64,000 bases of DNA from Anastatus disparis (lineage: Eukaryota; Arthropoda; Insecta; Hymenoptera; Eupelmidae), in assembly GCA_017163975.1 (NCBI GenBank), contig JAFFSR010000220.1:10744001-10808000 (forward strand), written 5' to 3'. Shown here piece after piece: positions 34,401-47,182 of the stretch; the stretch's first letter is position 1; each line of letters begins with the position of its first letter. A program made the translations under genes and the position numbers. The notes beneath the pieces are model-generated. The model was not told the origin of the DNA, did not search any database, and saw nothing but the letters and a program-made list of their open reading frames with translations.

Positions 34401-34910
34401 AAAGTTTTAAATTTTGAATGAAAAAATTATATAGGTTTGTATCTTATCTTTGAAGCTTAGAAGCTTGGATATTAATGTCAGATTAATCGATTAGACACGT
34501 ACTTCGGTATTAATATTTTGTAAATGACATGTTTACGCGGCATAGTTTACAACAGACGTATATAAATAATATAAGTGTAAATAATAAAAAAAAAGATTTA
34601 TTAATCATCTAATGTATAAATCTCGAAACTATTAAGCAATGTAAATCTGATATAATAATTCTGAAAAATTCAGGGGATTTATAATTATTTACTGCTTTGT
34701 TTCTGTAAAAATAATTTGTTTAATAAAACTTTTTACTTCCATTCTTGTAAAATATTCACTTAATCGATGATATATGAAAAATTTAGATATATAGTCGTGC
34801 AAAGATTGCACTAAAACGTCTATGAAAAGATTAATTTATTATTTCAATGACTTAGCTAAAAAATATTCCAATTCTAAAAATTTCTACCAAAGCACTCAAA
34901 GATCTTTTTT
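28441..34910. other. Long AT-rich stretch without a supported gene
   Basis: About 6.5 kb with no SINE. It contains purine-rich and T-rich low-complexity tracts, (GA)10 at 33833-33852 and (AT)10 at 34050-34069. A minus-strand open frame without a Met at 32704-32880 looks mildly exon-like. Several other ORFs of up to 104 codons are within chance expectation. Confidence 0.5.
33833..33852. repeat. (GA)10 microsatellite
   Basis: Twenty bases of perfect GA dinucleotide inside a longer purine-rich tract. Confidence 0.9.
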
Positions 34911-35113
34911 TTTTTTATTTTATTTAATGTCGCTGTATTTATGCTATTATTGCGATGCTAATTAGCGACAGAGATCGTCAGTGTGTTTGTGAACAAAGCA
35001 CATGTATCGTATACAGTGGTGCTTGTATCAATCAGCTGCTGAGAGCGGGATTCGAACTTTGGACCTCGAGATTACGAATTAATCGCTCTACCGAGCGAAC
35101 CACTAACGTCTTC
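34911..35113 (-). mobile_element. tRNA-derived SINE, full length
   Basis: Minus-strand copy. ACTCAAAGATCTTTTTT (34894-34910) and ACCCAACGATCTATTTT (35118-35134) match at 14 of 17 positions and are a plausible decayed target-site duplication. The inverted repeat arms TGTCGCT and AGCGACA are both changed at the outer pair yet still match. The longest ORF of the window (34955-35470) starts inside this copy. Confidence 0.92.
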
Positions 35114-37649
35114 AAACACCCAACGATCTATTTTAATGACAAAAAGAAATTCCTAATAAATGTAAATGTACTCAACTTTCGCAGAAACTTTAAATATTTA
35201 TGTTTACATTCCTCGCGCATAATGCAGTCTTGTTCCCACTTTTTGACTCTGGCAAAACGCATCCAGAAGCATTACCATAATTGCAAAGTATCTTGTTACT
35301 ACACGTTTTTGCTCATCCCATTTGTAATATTAACAATTTACATTAGTAAATTATATATGTATTTTTTTAATTTTCTCCTGTATATATATGCGTATATGTT
35401 AAAAGTAACATTATATCGTTTTAAATATATCCAATACATAATATACCATAACTTTCTTGCCCCGTTGTAAATAGCTACCTCTCATTACCATTTTAATAAA
35501 CTTGCATTATTGTGAAAGATGATTGATACTCTTTATTTTTCGGTAAAAAAATAAACAAAAAAATTCGTATAAAGAAAATTGAAAAAAAATATATAAATAA
35601 ACGTATTTATAAATCTTTCTCTTTCGAGATAATAGCATACGATACATACGGTTATTTCCATGTGTCGAAAAAAAAGCGATTGAATTTGCATAAACTTTGG
35701 CTTTTACGAATAAGATAATCGATCGAAAGAGTTTATAGAAAACTAAAAAAGTAAACGATGATGGTATATAAGAAACGTGCAATTTTGTAATGATTGTACG
35801 ACTATATAGAAAACGGAAAACGCTTTTGCGGTCGATATTTATTTTTAAAAAATTCACCTTTGTCTATAACATCTATATACTTATGCATTTCTCTTCACTT
35901 TTTTGTTACAGGTACGTACAAAAACAAGGTGTATATGTTAGAAGTATTGTTGAGGTTCGATAGGAAAATGTGAGTACAAGAAAATTTTTAGTTTCTATTT
36001 TTTTCTGTTTTTTTTAAATATTTTCTTTTTTTTGAGAAAGGATTTACTGATGAGCGAGTTTTGAAGTTAATACAACGGCTCTTTTCTAAGCAATAGCAGT
36101 AATTAGACTTTCTATTTCCGAGAATCATAATTACATAGAGGAGAGTAAAGTTGAAAGTTTCGGTGTTATAAAATGATTTTTTTCTCTTCAAAAAATTAAC
36201 ATTTCTTTTGTAAATTGCGATTGTTGCATAAGCGAATTATTATATATTAACGCTTGAGAAATATAAGGTTTTAAATAACCGTTATCTAGCTACAAGAATT
36301 TTATCAAAAATTTACTTGTTTAATGAATTTATGGCTTCTAGGATAAAATATATACACTTTTGACTAAAATTTACATTATAAATTTCTGAATTTATTCAAA
36401 AGCAATTAATCTTTTGCAATCTTATTAGTGTGTACGTAAAAATATTTTATTTCAATTTTTAACTTTCATGTGCAGTTAAACAAATTTTTTATTTTCTATT
36501 TTGTTTAGCAAAATCAAAATGATCGTTTCATTTTTCATTTCAATTATTCACCTGAATGACGTTATCGATTCGAAACGTCAATTTGATTAAAAACAAAAAT
36601 CCTATCTCCATTTTTCAAAAAACCAATTAAGTAAGTGTCAAAATAAAAAAACAGTTAAAAAAATAGCATAACTCAATTACAACGGCCGACAGAAAGTGAA
36701 GAAAAAAAAAGTGAAAAAAAGAGGAAAAGAAAACAAACAATTAAGACTTTTTAAGCAATTCAGTATATACATTCTTAGGCGATAGAATAAAATAAAGTAC
36801 TTTACAACTGATCTTAGCGTAACGATGATTCATCGTCAAGTATATGGTCATCGTGATAAGATCGAGAAGAAGAAAGACGAGCCGCTTTACTTTTGCCTTT
36901 TAGTTATTACCGCCTCTCCTTTTACAAGATCCTTAAACGAGATGTTCGCGCGAGTTAGCAAAAAGCGAAAGCTAGAGAAGCTTACCTCGTTTTCTTTAAA
37001 GTTTAAAAAAATGAAAAAAGAATAAAAAAAACTAAAAGATTCCTAAACTTACTTAATTTAACGTATATACCGGCTTTTCTATCTTGCAGGAAGATTTACG
37101 ATTGTCCATTTAAATTAGAAATGTGACTTTTTGCACATTTCTTCCTTTTATTTTTTTTTTTCTTCTTTTCTTTTTTGGGAATGAGACAGAGAGAGAAGGC
37201 CTTAGGTAATTTCACTTTTGAATTTTAGTAAGTGGAAATTTATGCCAAGAAAATTGTTTATGACGCGGTATGGTTAATTTATTGCAACAAGTTTTGGTGA
37301 AATTGATTATATTTTTAATTAGATTTCTATGTTACTTTTGAGCTTTCTTTAAATTTATTGTACAAGAAAAATCTTTTAAACAAATATTTCTCTCTCTTTT
37401 TTTTAATTCTTCATATTCCATATCTAATTCACATTATCAATATGAAATTTATTCCTCAATTTAAATAAATGCATATCGCTAACATGATTTAAATTTTAAC
37501 CAATTTGCAATTAAAATTAAATTCTTTTTAAATGAATAAAAAAGGACATACATTAAATAAATTACATTTCGACAAAGAAAGCGAAAATAGATCATTTTTA
37601 CGAAACTGATTTATTTCAAATATAGAAATGAAAGATCAATTTGTAAACT
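35114..37649. other. AT-rich non-coding stretch
   Basis: No supported gene. A 66-codon ATG-started ORF at 36825-37025 (MIHRQVYGHRDKIEKKK...) is the most protein-like frame here but lacks any domain or splice context. Confidence 0.5.
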
Positions 37650-37860
37650 ATTAGAGTCGGTCTGTGGCTCATTCGGTAGAGCGTTGGATTCGTAATCTCG
37701 AGGTTCCGAGTTCGAATCCCGCTTTCGGCCGATTGATACAAGCACCTCTGTACGTTACATGTGCTTTGTTCACCAACACACTTACGAGCTCCGTCGCTGA
37801 TTAGCATAGCAATAATAGCATAGCATAAATATAGCGACGTTAAAAAAAAAAAAAAAAAAA
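37650..37860 (+). mobile_element. tRNA-derived SINE with perfect 12-bp target-site duplication
   Basis: Plus-strand copy flanked by AATTTGTAAACT at 37638-37649 and 37861-37872. The head is among the best preserved (GGCTCATTCGGTAGAGCG, GAGTTCGAATCCCGC, CGT anticodon position), and the tail is a long pure A run. These features suggest one of the younger insertions in the window. Confidence 0.97.
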
Positions 37861-37872
37861 AATTTGTAAACT

Positions 37873-40800
37873 TTGAGGCACTTAAATAAATTTTTTTTTT
37901 TCATTTTTCTATGTTCTTTTTTTTTATATAATACTTACCTATTTTGTTGGCAATTGAAAATCGATACCTATCAGTTATATACCAATGGGACAACGCGTAA
38001 AGTCACTAAAATGATTTATGCTTGTCGTTGAATATGAAGAAAAAAAAAAGATTTTATATTTATGACTCGTACAGACTTTCGTGCTCATTGATATTGTTCC
38101 CAATACAATGTTATTGGCAAAGCTTTGTCAATTTTACTATTGTAGGTACTTTCTATGTCTTCTTTTATTTTAACGATGTGATAATTTTATCGACAATTAA
38201 CAGGTTGTTTATTAATTGAGTGAACTATCTATTTTTTTATCTTCTCTTAATAGATGTACGGTTAGATTCATCAAATGATCTTTTTTAGAAAATTTAATTA
38301 GTATGTGTTTGAATTGATTTGAAAAATGAATGTATTAATTAAATGAAAGTAAATCAATCTACAATTATAAATTTGATAAATAAAACTTTATTTACTCGAT
38401 AAAATTGACTATTCATCTTAGATTTAAAGAATTAAAAATTTATCAATAGAAATCTTAATTCATTCCTGTAAAATTGAAATTTTAATTATTTCACAATCAA
38501 TATACGTAAAGTACATAAAAAATATATAACAATTAACAAACGCTTTACCGAATGAGCCACTGGGACCTCATCAATAAGATTTATATACATCTCGAGAAAC
38601 TGAAAACCCAAACGAAGAAATTCGGCAGTCCATAAACAAATCCACTCGTGAAATTTGCCATAAGATTTAAAACTTGTAATCGTTTTTTTTCATACATCTA
38701 CATATACATACATACACGAGACCAAGTTCAATGTCAATGCAATAGGGGCCCTGACTACGTATGTTTTCTTTTTTCTTTTTTTTATTTGCACCGAAGGGAT
38801 GATTGATGTCGTACGTAAATCGCAAAACCTTCCACCAGTTTTGGCCCGTTTGACCGAGTCTTTTTACTTCGGGGAGAGTCTAATGTTCCTTTTCCTTAGC
38901 GACATGTTTACGAGCGTTGTGTGAAAGTCATGCGTATATATATACATATGAACATGTATACATTGCCTGCTAGGTTAAGTGTCGTTTGAGGATATTCCCT
39001 TGGTGTACTTTATGCTTTTACTCTTTCGTTAAAATTTTTTTTCTCTCTTTCCTTTTTTTTTTCATTACTCTTTTTCTTTGGTATTTCTGTCGTTCTTACT
39101 TTCTGTTACGACGTTTGAGTTTATAAATTTAAGACATTTTAGTAGTTGAAAATTTATTCTTTGGTGGTCTTTGAAAATTCGTTATTAATTGAATGTGTTA
39201 TCAACGATGTTTATGTAATATCGTCCTAATACATTTAGATTTTATTTTCCAACTTTCAAAAGTGTATCAATATGTTTGAATTAATTAAAAAATGAATTAT
39301 TATCGAGTCACAAATTAAATTTTCAATTACAAATTATGCTACTTTCGTGAAACTATTCAACAATAAATTTTGTAAAACGTTTCGCTATTAAGGCCTTAGA
39401 TAGAATTGTTATTGCTTATTCGATGTATTTATGTCCTCAATAAGCTTAGCATTGACTTGCTTCCTTTGAAAATCGTAAACAAATTATTTTGTGAAACCGG
39501 TAATACAAAAATTTATTTTATTTTTTTGTTGATTTCAGAATCGTGAATAACTAACCTTGGATTAGAAATACTTTCCTTTTTTTTTTGTTTTCTTTTACGC
39601 CAATTGACGTTAATCCTAATATAATGCATCAATTGCTTAAAAGTATCAAATATGAAAATTACTATATATTAGTGAATATTTAATGTACTTTTCAAAATTG
39701 AAAGTTTACAAATTTCTTTTTTCATTTTGAAAAAAAAGAACCAGTTTTTAAAAATATCCATATTATCGTACACTTCCTATTGACTTACAAAACTTAAAAA
39801 AAAATTATGTAATTATTATTATTATGCATCACATTAATCAAATCTTTGATTTATCAATTTGATAAAGAAAAAGAAAATTTAGTGCTTGAACAAAGATAAT
39901 ATTCGTAAGATGCTTTGTGTTGTAATGTCAAACTTTCATTGTTCGATAAACTAAAATTTAAAAAAATCAAAATACATGATGTAACAATTCATACCTTATT
40001 AACAAAATTAAAACTTTCAAAGTGAAATCAAAAATAAGAAAAAAAAAAAAAAGTAAAAGAACATCGCTTTCCGCATTATTCCGCATAACTTTTAAAAACA
40101 AGGAGAGAAAAAAAGGTAAAATCACAATCGAAAAGAGAGAGAAAAAAAAATAAAAGGTTCTCTCCTCCTCCCTTCATTTTATCTGCATTATTGCATAGAA
40201 TTAAATGCCCACGTGAAATTGATACACGTTCGCGTTAAAGTTCTACGCAGAAATTTATATGCCTTGGTTACGTTGTGTGCATTTATATACGAACACACGT
40301 GCATATATATAGATGCAACGTAGCAAAGAGTCACAAGTCTCGTCATTCACCACCTACGAATTTCCAAGAGAAAGGAGAGATATATACTCTTTGTCCTACT
40401 TTGACGATGCCCCTATAGGATTATATGCATGTTCTTTTATATTTTATTAATTTTTTTTTTCTTCTTCTTTTTGTATATATTTTTACTTCTTTTTCTTCGT
40501 TTCTCTTTGGATGTATACCCTTCCTCCCTGTATGTATTGGCAAACAATGCAAAATGTGGGAGCTTCGTGTATGATTGCCAAGAGTATGGCATTTATATAT
40601 ATATGTGTGTATACGTAAGACGTATGTGCACGGGTATGACTTAAGGGATTTATTGGAAAATTTGACGCCTACACTTTGATTTAGTTGCCGTTCGGTGAAA
40701 GTTTATTTTAAAATTTAACGATGATGTGGTGTTACGGATTAAAAGGCGGCTTCAATGTTAAAAGGCAAAGTGTCAAGCTTGTATACTAAAAATTTCACTG

Positions 40801-42435
40801 ATTTGAAAAGCTGCGTACATTACTTATACATCCAATTTTTATTTTTTATTATCTTCCTTTTTTTGGATTGGTTTAATAACCTTTTTTTCTCTCGACTTCA
40901 ACGTGGATGTAGTATTGATTTGTGAGTTTCTTATTACCAACACGTCGATGTGGAATACACGTCGTTGAAAAATATGAATGAATAATGTAAGACGCTTATA
41001 TTTTTTTAGGCACATAACGGTAATAAGACGTTTAAGGTAAGCTTTTGAGCGATGGAGACACTTTGAATTTCTGCGTAAAAAAGGGAAATTTTTCTTTTTT
41101 TTTTTTTTTTTTTGTAATTTAAATATATCATTTTTTCAAACTTTTTTTAGTTCATTACTGCAGAAAGTTTGTAAAAAGTAAATTTCAAGCTATTAATTCA
41201 GATTATAAAATTGCTGTATATGATTATTTTGTTGGTAATTTTATAACAAAATAAGATACTTCAAAATAACATTTTAATCTAAATTTTCTAATTTTCATAA
41301 TTGTGATTTTCTTAACGATAATAACAATTCCCACGGTTTCGAGATCGTTAAAATATTTTATAACAAACGATAGTTCACGTTTGCAGCTTTTAATTATGTA
41401 ATATTTATATTTACAACAAAATATAATGACTTTTCACGGTAAAAAATTTCATTATAAAAACTAATTTATCCGAGACGCAAAAATCTTAACAAGAATTTCA
41501 ATAATTAAATGTTATTAATCAAATAACTAGGAAAGAGATGAAAAGAAAAAAAAGTTCCTTCTAAGTTTTAGCAAACAGGTAGTTTTCGATATATCAATTA
41601 ATTATACATACAGATAAGTGAAAGTTCATAAATTTTGCGAAACTAGCATGTATGGCTTTTAAAAGCACTTAATCTTATCTTATAAAAGATAAAATCAAGT
41701 TCATGATATCCTTTAGCTGCATTAAAACTTTATCATTTTACTTTGAAATTTTGCTTATAGCAAAAACAGCAACTACTTTATTTTCGAAAATCCTTGAATT
41801 TCTATATTACGTTTAAGAAAGTTCTTGTTAATCTAAATAAATTGAGAGACGTTAATTCCTTTATTTTTCTCAAATCTTTCATTATAATGAATAATTTAAT
41901 AAAAAAATTTGAAGAATGATTAAATTAATTAATCTGCGTGTAACGTACAGCTTGATAAAGTTGTGGTTAAGTAGGAAATAAATAATGTGCTTGATTCATC
42001 AAAACTACGAATTATCTAAGTGTTACTTAAATTATTTATTTTGGTTCAACTTACAAGTAGAACATTTAAATGTTACTTGGCTTATCTTATAAGGAATTGC
42101 TTTATAATGTGTCTAATAATCTTTTTTTCTTGTTTTCTAATTATTTTTTATTGAATTTTGTTAATTGGAGGAAGTAATATAAAAAATTTTAATTTTACGT
42201 AATTTTTTAAATAATATTAAATTATGTTTGTAGTTGAAAAATTTCACGTCATAATTATAGAAGTTTCTTTTATTTAATATAATTTATATAATTTTTAAAA
42301 TTTACGGAAATTTAAATGAGATTATTTAATAATATAGTAATAAATTAATATAATATAATTCAAGCATAATTTTAATTCTAAAAAATAATTTGTAACACGC
42401 TTTGCAATAATGATCGAGATTGTAAAATTAAGTTA
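37873..42435. other. AT-rich non-coding stretch
   Basis: No supported gene; many T-rich tracts (for example 41093-41115) and chance ORFs. Holds only a 29-bp SINE head fragment. Confidence 0.5.
38540..38569 (-). mobile_element. SINE tRNA-head fragment
   Basis: CGCTTTACCGAATGAGCCAC followed by TGGGACCTC matches only the first 30 bp of the SINE in complement. No body or tail follows. Confidence 0.6.
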
Positions 42436-42643
42436 TTTATTTTAAATTTTATTTGACGTCACTGCATTTGTGCTATCACTATGATGCTAATTAGTGACGA
42501 CGATTTCTCAGTGTGTTTGTGAACAAAGCACTTGTATGTTATGCATTGATGCTTGTATCAATCGGCTGTCGAGAGCGGGATTCGATCTCGCGTCCTTAAG
42601 ATTATGAATCCACTGCTCCACCAAGTGAACTGCTGAGGACCTC
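42436..42643 (-). mobile_element. tRNA-derived SINE, full length
   Basis: Minus-strand copy. The inverted repeat arms are CGTCACT (42457-42463) and AGTGACG (42493-42499): both changed relative to the family and still perfectly complementary. The core palindrome is GCTAATTAGT and the B box is mutated (GAGATCGAATCCCGC). Confidence 0.9.
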
Positions 42644-44943
42644 GATCCTTTTTATACTAATTATCATATTGGTACCCTAATTGGATTGACGTGTATTGTT
42701 TTTTAATTAAAAAGGAATTCGATAATTTACATAGTTATTATAAATGAAAGATATTTATTCCTTAATTTTGAAGTAAAATTTGTTCCCTTTCAACGCCGCA
42801 ACAAACAGTATCAATAACTGCACTTTTTCACGTAACTGCAAATTATTTATTTGAATTTTAATAATCAAAACGATGTTTATTTTTCAAAACCGTTATTATC
42901 GATCCTCTTTTTTGTTATTGCAGAAACTTTTAATTACACTTTCGTAAAAATATAACAATGACATCAGTTCTCTTCATCGTTTAATTTAAAATAAAAAAAA
43001 AATAAATAAAACGAAACCTCATCATCACACCTTTCATATCTTTATGATTCACCATTCAATTTTCGTATGCTCGTGTAACCAAAACCACACCTTCACGTAT
43101 ATATATAACGTTTAATATTAAAAAAAAGAGAAAGAAACGAATAACCAATCTGTTATACATCGAACTTTGTCTTTGTTTTCACAACACCAGATTTAGTTCG
43201 TACGTATTTTTGTACCCAATTGTATTTGGCAGAATATCCGGTACTCTTAAAAAATAAAAAAAAAAAAGGAAGAGAAGAAAAAAATAAGTGAAAAGAAGAA
43301 GTATACAGTTGTGTATATGCGCTTGCGTCTTTTCCTAACCGAAATACACGGCCTCGCTTAGCGCGAATAATATCTGCTATCGCGTCCTTGTTAAAATTTA
43401 AGAACTGATTTTTAACGTGCTTATATATATAAGCGTTTGTAAAACGTCAGTTTAAGACTTCTTCATCATATTTTTACTTCTTATATTCTTCTTGTCTATT
43501 CGCGTTTTAAAGGGCTTCTGAGAATGAAGATACTTTCAGCTAAGTTTAAACCAAAGAGTCGGTTGGTTGCAGTCTGCTTTTGTGATTTTTCATATATTCT
43601 TTTTTATTTTATTTTATTTTTCTTTATATATGTATAAAAGGGAGGTAGTTTTCGTTGAAAACTACTCGCTGACGAGGAAAATTTTTAAATTTACATTTAA
43701 ACTTGTAAAGCTTTTTGAATAACGGTGTGAAATTCGTGAGAAATACTCGCAAAAATAACATGAAAAGTAAATGGAAAAAGATAAGAAAAAGAAAATTTTT
43801 TTTTGTTCATTTAATGGGACGACTTCTTTATTCATATATTTATAACAGCGCTAACTTGTATACCGCTCTAGTTTTACTTATTTCTTTTTTTCGATTTTAA
43901 TCGCAGTTTATTAACTAAGTGTTGATGGTTTTTGAATGTATAATGGGCAAAAAGGGAGCTATTAATTCTCGACTTTAACAAGATAATTAATTATAAACGT
44001 AATTTATAAGTGAAAGGATTATATTTACATAAAAGACATTTCTTTTAAGATAATATATTTTAAAATTGCTTTTCTCTTATTGTTTGTATTATGCATTAAG
44101 GATTGAGTAATTAAAAAAAAATTAAAATTTTAATACAAAAATTTAACTTTTTTTAAAAATAAAATTATTTAACGTTTCAGCTAACAATTTGTTAATTTAA
44201 TATCATACAAATGTCTATTCCAATTTATCAACGAAACATCTTTTTACTTTATATACAAGTTTAAGTATAAACTACATCTTAATAAAATGCAATCGAGTTT
44301 ATGATTGAAAAATTGTTATATGCACGCAGTTTTGCTTTATTTACGTCGCTAATATGTCCGTGTGTATGTGTGTCTGTGTGAAAGTAAGAATTTTCAAGCT
44401 GGAAATACTAGTTATTCATCTTTTGTCGATGTTTAAAATTTTCCTTACAATTTATCATGTAACTGTTAAAAAAAGAAATTCTCTCTTTTTTTTTGCATAT
44501 TTAATTATAAACGTTAAATTGAGATAAATAGGTGTGCTTGTTACTATAAATTATCTGAGACATTTTTTTCTTCCACGCAAATATATATATATATATATAT
44601 ATAACTTTAAAATTCTCATTTAATAGAATGTTAATATTTTTACGCTACGCTGTGTGTATATTTCCCAATTGATAAATAAATTTAACTCTAGAATGCAATA
44701 ATGTAAGGAAATTTCAGATTTATTTAATTCATTTGAATTAATTACAACTAATGATTTTTATTGTTACTAACATTAACCGGTACACCATAAATTTTGTCGC
44801 TTATACAGTGGACAAAATTCAATGAAAAATAAAAAAAAAATCCATGTGTTTTGTATATTTAAATATTTTTACGTGTTCCGATAGAGCATAATAAATTATG
44901 TACGTGTATATTTAAGTCGTGTTAATTTATCCAGTGGACATAT
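42644..44943. other. AT-rich non-coding stretch
   Basis: No gene supported; includes an (AT)11 run at 44581-44602. Short purine-rich ORFs only. Confidence 0.5.
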
Positions 44944-45140
44944 CATATTTTTTTTTTAATTTTATTAAACGTCGCTGTATTTGTGTTATCATTTTGATGC
45001 TAATTAGCGATGGAGGCTTTCGGTGTACTTGTGAACAAAGCACATGTAACGCACAGTGGTGCTTGTATCAATCGGGATTCGAACTCGGGACCCTGAGATT
45101 ACGAATGCATCGCTCTACCGATTGAGCCATTGAAGACCTC
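44944..45140 (-). mobile_element. tRNA-derived SINE with 8-bp target-site duplication
   Basis: Minus-strand copy flanked by GGACATAT at 44936-44943 and 45141-45148. A small deletion joins the body directly to the B box (ATCAATCGGGATTCGAAC), removing the GCCGAGAGC seen in other copies. Arms CGTCGCT/AGCGATG keep pairing through a G-T wobble. Confidence 0.93.
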
Positions 45141-47149
45141 GGACATATTTATTATATGGGTTAATTATTAAAAATACGTTAGCAAATAATTAATACAGTT
45201 CATGAACAAACAAAATTCTAACAAAGAACGATTGATTGTACTTTTGCATCTTATTGATCTTATACAGGTTTAGAAATGACATTTGATCAAAAAAAAAAGA
45301 TAAACAGAATTGCATCGATAGATTTTTTGTAGGCTGTTCACGTATAATACTGGTATTTGATACACGTGGGCTGTAAATAACTTTCGTGTAATGGATACCG
45401 TGCAAAACTTATTTTTATCAGTCAACGCGAATTGATTCTTTTATTTTTTTCTCGTCTTGTCCTAAAAACGCACATTTTGCGTTAAACTTGCACTTTGCCT
45501 AAATTTTTAATAAATTTAATTTATTTCATACTTTATCAAAAGTAATTATACAATTCAGTGATAAAAATGTGCAAATATTAGCTTTTTAGTTTTTATTATA
45601 TAATATTACTGTTTTTTATCTACTAGAAGATATTTGTTCGAAATCAAATGTTTACACAAAAAAGAAAAACTATAATAAATATTAAATTTATAATTAAAAA
45701 GAACGTGGATTTTTTCAATTTAAAAATTTTGAAATCTAACCTACTAATTTAGTACAAACTCCGATAAATATTCCATTGGAAAAAGGAACCTGAAAAAAAA
45801 AGATAAATTTTATCTGGAAATTTCAATACTTTCTCTCGGCAAATTACGTTCGCACCTCAACAATGCAAAGAGTAAACAATAATAAAAAAAGAAGAAGAAA
45901 AAAAGGCATCGTATTTGTGACCCTTGATATTTTTCACTTATATGCAAATACGTACAAATAAATAACAATACAAATTTAAAAAAAATTAACATATATAAGC
46001 CACAATGCTTCAAAGAATTTTCGAATTAAAATGTTGTTATACGTGCATACAGAAGTTCCTTTATTTTTTCATTCCGCGATCTACCAAAAATGGTAAAGTA
46101 CATATCGAAAAGATTTTTATCGAAAGGAATATATCGAAGGCGATTTTTTTTTTCAATTTCGATGCTCACATTCTCGTTTATAATGCCTTTGAAATTCGAG
46201 AGAGTACGTATGTGACTAAATGAAAAAGAAAACATTGAGCTAAAGAGAGGGATATTATACTCTGTGCGAAATTTTTTTTTTTCGAGTCGATGCCCGAAAT
46301 GTATACAGTTTTATCGCGTGAAAGTTGATATATATATAAATTTTTTTTTCTTTTTTTTGCTCGTCTTACCTACTTTTTTTTGTTGTTGTCGTTTATCGAA
46401 GGAAAGAAATGTCGAATTTATTTTACATTCACTTTGTGCTATTTTATAAAGTCCTATAATGTTAATGAAAAAAAAATTTTTTTTTTGCATATGCTTTTCA
46501 ATGATATAAAAAGCTTTGAGTAAAGACTTTCTAAAGTTCTATCAATTTCATTCATGTTAAATATTTTCTACATCGACTCGAAAAAATAAAGAAAAAAAAA
46601 TCGTGATTATAAAGCCAGACATGTGTCAGATTTTACAAAATGTTTCCGGTAAAGCCGTTTGATTCCTCTCTTCTTTTTGGATTTTTTAAATATTATCATG
46701 TTATTGGGTTAAAGTCGGTTATATAAAATAAAAGCGTAAGTCCGAAAGGCAATTTTTTGCAAAGTAATATTATACGTACGGATAAATAATGATGTTACGT
46801 GTGACACGGCAATAATGAATCATCTAATTATTCACCTGTAACAGGTTCATTATCTCATTAAATTAAAAAAAAACGAAATATTCGAGAAATTCGAGTTGGT
46901 TACATTTTTATTAATCAGAATGCGGTAACAAAGTTTATAATTTTATATGGAAATTGGATCTATCAAAATAAAATGTTTTTTACTTTTCTTTTAAATATTA
47001 TAAATATTTTGTTGTAAAAATATTAAACGTAAGTGTTTTTGATTTAACGTTGATTTTAATTTGACATGATAGAATATTTAATTCGTTTTATCAGTTTTCA
47101 CGATATAACAAGGAAGTTGTGAATTATATAAAATAATTTTTAAAAACAA

Positions 47150-47182
47150 AAAAATATGAAAAATATGAAAAATATGAAAATT
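47150..47182. repeat. AAAATATGA minisatellite
   Basis: Three consecutive copies of a 10-bp AAAAATATGA unit. Confidence 0.8.

Noticed and set aside
36825..37025. 66-codon ATG-started ORF (MIHRQVYGHRDK...)
   Set aside because: It is somewhat protein-like, but has no homologue I recognise, no splice context and a lysine-rich low-complexity end. Not enough to call a gene.
37975..38110. Second copy of the TGTCCCAATACAT element
   Set aside because: Only short similar words (AATGGGACAA and TTGTTCCCAATAC) are present and the spacing and flanks do not match.
44807..44850. ACAGTGGACAAAATTCAATGA as a transposon terminal repeat, with a similar GTGGACAAA word at 18474
   Set aside because: No inverted partner or flanking duplication found; the resemblance is short.
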